Source of the DNA: Paraburkholderia sp. C35
GTDB lineage: Bacteria; Pseudomonadota; Gammaproteobacteria; Burkholderiales; Burkholderiaceae
Direction of reading: 5' to 3'
Assembly: GCF_003121405.1 (NCBI RefSeq)
Contig: NZ_QBUY01000107.1
Coordinates: forward strand, 1 to 32,302
DNA length: 32,302 nt
A program made the translations under genes and the position numbers. Below, piece by piece: positions 29,483-32,302 of this stretch. Each line of letters begins with the position of its first letter. Positions within the stretch are counted from its first letter, which is position 1. Below the pieces are notes generated by a model. That model was not told the origin of the DNA, did not search any database, and saw only the letters and a list, made by a program, of their open reading frames with translations.

Positions 29483-30127
29483 ATGGAAGACTTCGATTTC
29501 AACAAGCTCAGCAACGACGGTGCAGGTGCGGCAGGTTCGACCGTGCATGATCTGCACGACGCGCACGTCCAGGCGTTCGTCGAAGACGGCAAGCACGTGG
29601 CGCTGGACACCACCGTGTCCAAGGGCGGCAAGAACCACAAGAAGGACCACGTCGAACCGGAACCCGCACCGGTCGAGGTGGAGGTCGAGGACCTGGACCT
29701 CTCGACCCCGCTCGCCCCGACCCACGACGAGAACAAGGGCTTCATGCGCTTCATGCCCCCGCTCATCAAGGAGATGAACCGGCGCGGCGTTCCGTTCAAG
29801 CTCGACGGTGCGACCGGCGAGATCGCCATCGCCGGCTTCTACCGGTCGGGCGGCGTCTCGCTCGAGATCGGCGACGGTGACACGATCACCGCGGTGGACC
29901 GCCGCAACACCCGCACCACGGTCTCGACGTTCGACGACCTCGTGCGCCTGAACTACGACTGGTGGCTGCGGACGAACGGGAAGACCGGTGAGAACCACCT
30001 GAATCCCGACCGGCCGTGGCTGGACGAGTTCCTGCCCCGTGGCATGGTGCAGCGTCAGGTGATTTTCGTCCCGCGGGACGACGCTCCGGGCGGCGAAGAC
30101 GGATCGACGGGCAGGCTGCAGGGATGA
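29483..30127 (+). CDS. Hypothetical protein with acidic linker
   Basis: A 214-residue protein. The start follows AAAGGAGG. The N-terminal 80 residues are flexible, with a basic patch (KGGKNHKKDH) followed by a Pro/Glu/Val run (EPEPAPVEVEVEDLDL). Residues 85-180 look folded: FMPPLIKEMNRRGVPFKLDG, strands with GGVSLEIGDGDTITAVD, then DLVRLNYDWWL. The C-terminus is flexible. No family recognised; single-gene unit with a strong terminator. Confidence 0.7.
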   Translation: MEDFDFNKLSNDGAGAAGSTVHDLHDAHVQAFVEDGKHVALDTTVSKGGKNHKKDHVEPEPAPVEVEVEDLDLSTPLAPTHDENKGFMRFMPPLIKEMNRRGVPFKLDGATGEIAIAGFYRSGGVSLEIGDGDTITAVDRRNTRTTVSTFDDLVRLNYDWWLRTNGKTGENHLNPDRPWLDEFLPRGMVQRQVIFVPRDDAPGGEDGSTGRLQG

Positions 30128-30130
30128 AGG

Positions 30131-30156
30131 CAAAACGGTCGCGCAAGCGACCGTTT
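30131..30156. terminator. Bidirectional terminator
   Basis: AAAACGGTCGC-GCAA-GCGACCGTTTT. The same stem recurs at 31082-31105. Confidence 0.85.
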
Positions 30157-30164
30157 TCCATTTG

Positions 30165-30345
30165 GGCGGCGGCAGGTATCGCAGTGCTCGCCGGGCCGCG
30201 CCCGGCACCCGCCACAGGGTGGTGCTGGTCCCATGACACCGGAACCGGAGGCAACATCCAACCACAACTGGGGCGCTTCGCTTCCCTGGCACCCCACCCG
30301 CACGCACCTCCGGTGAATCAGGCGGGCAGGGTGCGGAGCACCTAA
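30165..30345. repeat. Post-terminator repeat block, copy A
   Basis: Holds GGCGGCAGGTATCG, the inverted repeat GCCGGGC-CGC-GCCCGGC (30190-30206), GGTCCCATGACACCGGAACC and CAACTGGGGCGCTTCGCTTC. A near-copy lies at 31130-31290 behind the identical terminator stem. Confidence 0.75.
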
Positions 30346-30455
30346 CGGTCCGAACCCGCTTGCATTCCCTCGCCAGTACGAGAGGGTGGTTTAAGCCGAT
30401 CACGGATCGCGTGATCCGAACACCAGCACCTCCACCACCACCTCAAGGAGAGACC

Positions 30456-31055
30456 ATGGAGATCATCCCTCGCGTTGCAGGAGAACCCCAAAACATCAAC
30501 GTCGTTGCCCGGTTTGAAGGAAAGGACGGCAAGCATCCCCAGGATAAGTTCAAGAGCTTGCGCATCAGCGCCGCGTTGCGTGAGCGACTGATGAGCACGA
30601 CAACCGGGGGACTCAACGCCATGATGAACCTTTTGATCCGGTACGCCCTCACCGTACTGGGTGAGCGGCGCTCGTGCTTGAGGATCGCGCCCGTCGTCGA
30701 TTTGTCCCCACGGCATGACGGTCGTCTTACGCACCGTGATCGTTCCAGGCGGGTCGAAGTCATCCCCGCTTACATCGATCCCGTGACCGGCGTTTCGTTG
30801 ATCCTCGTCGAGTCCTTCGGCGGTGACCCGGGCCGGTACGACGATTTGTTCTACCGTCTGCGCATCAACCACGATCTGGTCACTCAACTTCAGACCCATG
30901 TGGTCGGAACCGTCAACGGTGCCATCACCGCATTGTTGACCTTCGCACTGGATGACCTGAGCGACCGGGGGCTGGTCGTCCAGGCACGCGCAACGCGCAC
31001 GTGGGACAGGATGAAGCGGGCACAGGTGGACCAGGTGATGGATGCGCAGGAGTGA
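30456..31055 (+). CDS. Internally duplicated ribbon-helix-helix-like protein
   Basis: A 199-residue protein. The start at 30456 follows AAGGAGAGACC. The two halves are repeats: FKSLRISAALRERL...GGLNAMMNLLIRYAL (32-65) and FYRLRINHDLVTQL...GTVNGAITALLTFAL (132-165), exactly 100 residues apart, each preceded by a similar beta segment (EIIPR.. and EVIPA..). Strand, helix, Gly turn, helix is the Arc/MetJ/CopG layout, normally formed by a dimer; here one chain could fold as a pseudo-dimer. Probably DNA-binding, though residues on the strand (SLRIS, RLRIN) are few. Function otherwise unknown. Confidence 0.65.
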   Translation: MEIIPRVAGEPQNINVVARFEGKDGKHPQDKFKSLRISAALRERLMSTTTGGLNAMMNLLIRYALTVLGERRSCLRIAPVVDLSPRHDGRLTHRDRSRRVEVIPAYIDPVTGVSLILVESFGGDPGRYDDLFYRLRINHDLVTQLQTHVVGTVNGAITALLTFALDDLSDRGLVVQARATRTWDRMKRAQVDQVMDAQE

Positions 31056-31081
31056 TCTCAACGTGTCGATCCAAAAGCAGG

Positions 31082-31105
31082 ACGGTCGCGCAAGCGACCG
31101 TTTTT
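31082..31105 (+). terminator. Intrinsic terminator
   Basis: ACGGTCGC-GCAA-GCGACCGT followed by TTTTT. Confidence 0.85.
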
Positions 31106-31129
31106 CTTTGATCGGACGGTGGACGATGG

Positions 31130-31340
31130 CGGCAGGTATCGAAGTGCACGCCGGGCCGCGCCCGGCACCCGCGGGAGGGCGGTAGAGGGCGGTCCTGGTC
31201 CCATGACACCGGAACCGGAAGCAACGGCAAACGGCAACTGGGGCGCTTCGCTTCCCCGGGACCCACCCGCGAACGCCACCGGCGTCGAACGGCGGGCTCC
31301 ACCGATGTCGGCAGCACGACCACCCCCACCCTGGCAACGG
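31130..31340. repeat. Post-terminator repeat block, copy B
   Basis: Near-copy of 30165-30345, with the same inverted repeat and GGTCCCATGACACCGGAACC, then a divergent end with GGCGGGCTCCACCG. Confidence 0.75.
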
Positions 31341-31622
31341 TCGAGCGCGCAAGGGATCGGGCGTCAGCGAGTGCCCAGCGGCGATAGCCGCCCGGGTCTG
31401 GTGAGGTTGATGTGGGGGAGCAGGAACAACCCATCGGGTCCATGACCCCACGGTGTTCGTCACCCGCGCGGCTAAGCGCCCCGCTCACACCTGAACCATT
31501 TCCATCCGGCACGCTGCGTCGTCTCCCCAGGTGCTTCGCAACCTACCCCAGCACCGACCACCCAGCACCCAGCGCCCTCCACCCACCACACAACATGGGG
31601 GACACCCATCACCACCTGGCGC
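31341..31622. other. Non-coding C-rich gap
   Basis: No gene seen. The strand is C-rich with CAGGTGCTTCGCAACC near 31530 and many ACCACC/CACCCAGC runs. Confidence 0.4.
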
Positions 31623-31650
31623 TTCAGCATCGGATGGAGTAGCGTACAGT
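31623..31650 (+). promoter_or_regulatory. Weak candidate promoter
   Basis: TTCAGC, 16 bp, TACAGT, 26 bases before the start at 31676. Confidence 0.35.
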
Positions 31651-31675
31651 CATCACGACGACACCTGGAGGGACC

Positions 31676-32131
31676 ATGCGCTCCCGCTCTTCAACGACCG
31701 CCGGCATGGCATTGCTCACATCGGCAGCGCTGGTCCTGCTCGCACCCCCGGCTTACGCTGCATCGGTGTCTGGTGGAACAAGCACCACAGGCGCCACCGT
31801 CAACACCACCTCGGGCTCTGCAAGCACCTCGCCGAACGCAACGGTCTCCGGCGGTCAAACGGGTCCCGCGGTTGCGACGCAAACGATCGACGGGGTGACG
31901 TTCCCCGCGGCTTCGCTCAACACGTTGAAAGTATCGACCCCCGCATCGCTGAGCGTTGACGCTGACCGTGCGGTTCGTCCGATTCCGCGCAACACGACGA
32001 ACATCACGACGGACCTCTACGTTCCGGGAAAGATCTCCGGCGTCAACGGAGAGCCACCGCTCGCGCATTGCCGGAACCTGGTCGGCGGCGGGCGGCAATG
32101 CGTCACCCCAGCACCCGAAGGGGGCTGGTGA
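31676..32131 (+). CDS. Secreted Ser/Thr/Gly-rich protein
   Basis: A 151-residue protein. The start follows TGGAGGGACC. The signal peptide has a basic front, a hydrophobic core (MALLTSAALVLLAPP) and cleavage probably after AYA (28). The mature part is low-complexity Thr/Ser/Gly/Asn-rich (31-60), then a more ordered region, with two Cys near the end (AHCRNL and RQCVTP) that could form a disulfide. Function unknown; size and export resemble the protein at 27535. Confidence 0.65.
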   Translation: MRSRSSTTAGMALLTSAALVLLAPPAYAASVSGGTSTTGATVNTTSGSASTSPNATVSGGQTGPAVATQTIDGVTFPAASLNTLKVSTPASLSVDADRAVRPIPRNTTNITTDLYVPGKISGVNGEPPLAHCRNLVGGGRQCVTPAPEGGW

Positions 32132-32185
32132 ACGGAGGCGGTGAACGAGCAACCCGTGCATCAGCAAGCACGAGCAGCGCAGGAG

Positions 32186-32209
32186 AGCCGGGCACGTCCC
32201 GGCTTTTTT
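32186..32209 (+). terminator. Intrinsic terminator
   Basis: AGCCGGG-CACGT-CCCGGCT with six Ts. Confidence 0.85.
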
Positions 32210-32286
32210 GTGTCCGCATCGAAAGCCCGCTCCAACCCGTGACCCCCACACCCAACCCCACGATCTAATACCCCACGCCGACCCCC

Positions 32287-32302
32287 CGAGGCGGCCGCCT
32301 CG
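32287..32302. repeat. 16-bp perfect palindrome at window end
   Basis: CGAGGCGGCCGCCTCG equals its own reverse complement and ends exactly at the last base. Confidence 0.6.

Noticed and set aside
30342..31463. 373-codon minus-strand reading frame
   Set aside because: It spans a terminator and repeat block and opposes the RHH-like gene.
1..32302. tRNA or rRNA genes
   Set aside because: No cloverleaf with a TTCGA-type T-arm and acceptor pairing, and no rRNA-like conserved text, was noticed.

Overview
The window reads as accessory DNA, probably a plasmid, phage-plasmid or large phage of a high-GC proteobacterium-like host. The support is strong AGGAG-type ribosome sites, sigma70-like promoters with 16-17 bp spacers, dense short genes that are almost all on the + strand (two small minus-strand genes at 1674-2024 and 8419-8913), and a lack of housekeeping genes. 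Most products are unrecognised. No capsid, portal, terminase, tail, Rep, relaxase, transposase, integrase, tRNA, rRNA or CRISPR array was seen. Recognisable genes are a T4 Rnl1-type RNA ligase (14710-15843), a CoiA-like putative nuclease (13664-14503), an LPD29-like domain protein (537-1226), a HicA-like ORF (13183-13428), ankyrin-like proteins, arrays of excisionase/MerR-like winged HTH domains (22732-24356, also 28465-29148), a duplicated ribbon-helix-helix-like protein (30456-31055) and two small secreted proteins.

Layout: 1-2.4 kb holds repeats, the LPD29-like gene and two convergent genes sharing a terminator. 2.4-4.5 kb is a three-gene operon of tail-bearing proteins. 4.8-5.8 kb has three small membrane proteins. 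5.8-8.4 kb has more tail-bearing proteins, one ankyrin-like. 8.4-11.3 kb is dominated by membrane proteins. 11.4-13.4 kb is a mixed operon ending in a HicA-like ORF. 13.6-16.9 kb carries CoiA-like, RNA ligase and a Cys-rich protein. 16.9-17.5 kb is a non-coding origin-like region with DnaA-box-like sites and repeated GTAAAC. 17.5-27.1 kb has transcription units each preceded by a copy of a mosaic intergenic repeat. 27.5-32.1 kb has secreted proteins, wHTH and RHH-like proteins.

Three organising features stand out. First, twelve ORFs of otherwise unrelated sequence end in the same kind of C-terminal tail: an Ala/Glu/Asp-rich helix, a short linker and a final Arg-x-Arg-x-Arg-Leu-like end. This looks like a shared targeting or translocation signal and is the best candidate for an undescribed system. 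Second, seven intercistronic gaps carry a two-hairpin RNA with a conserved GGTAC-type strand and compensatory changes between copies, placed directly before the next ribosome site; several promoter-proximal leaders show a related closing stem. Third, gaps between transcription units are built from a shuffled set of small hairpins leading into near-identical promoters, sometimes with the 14-bp site GCAAGTATTTTTGC. The multi-wHTH proteins are plausible, untested readers of these repeated sites.
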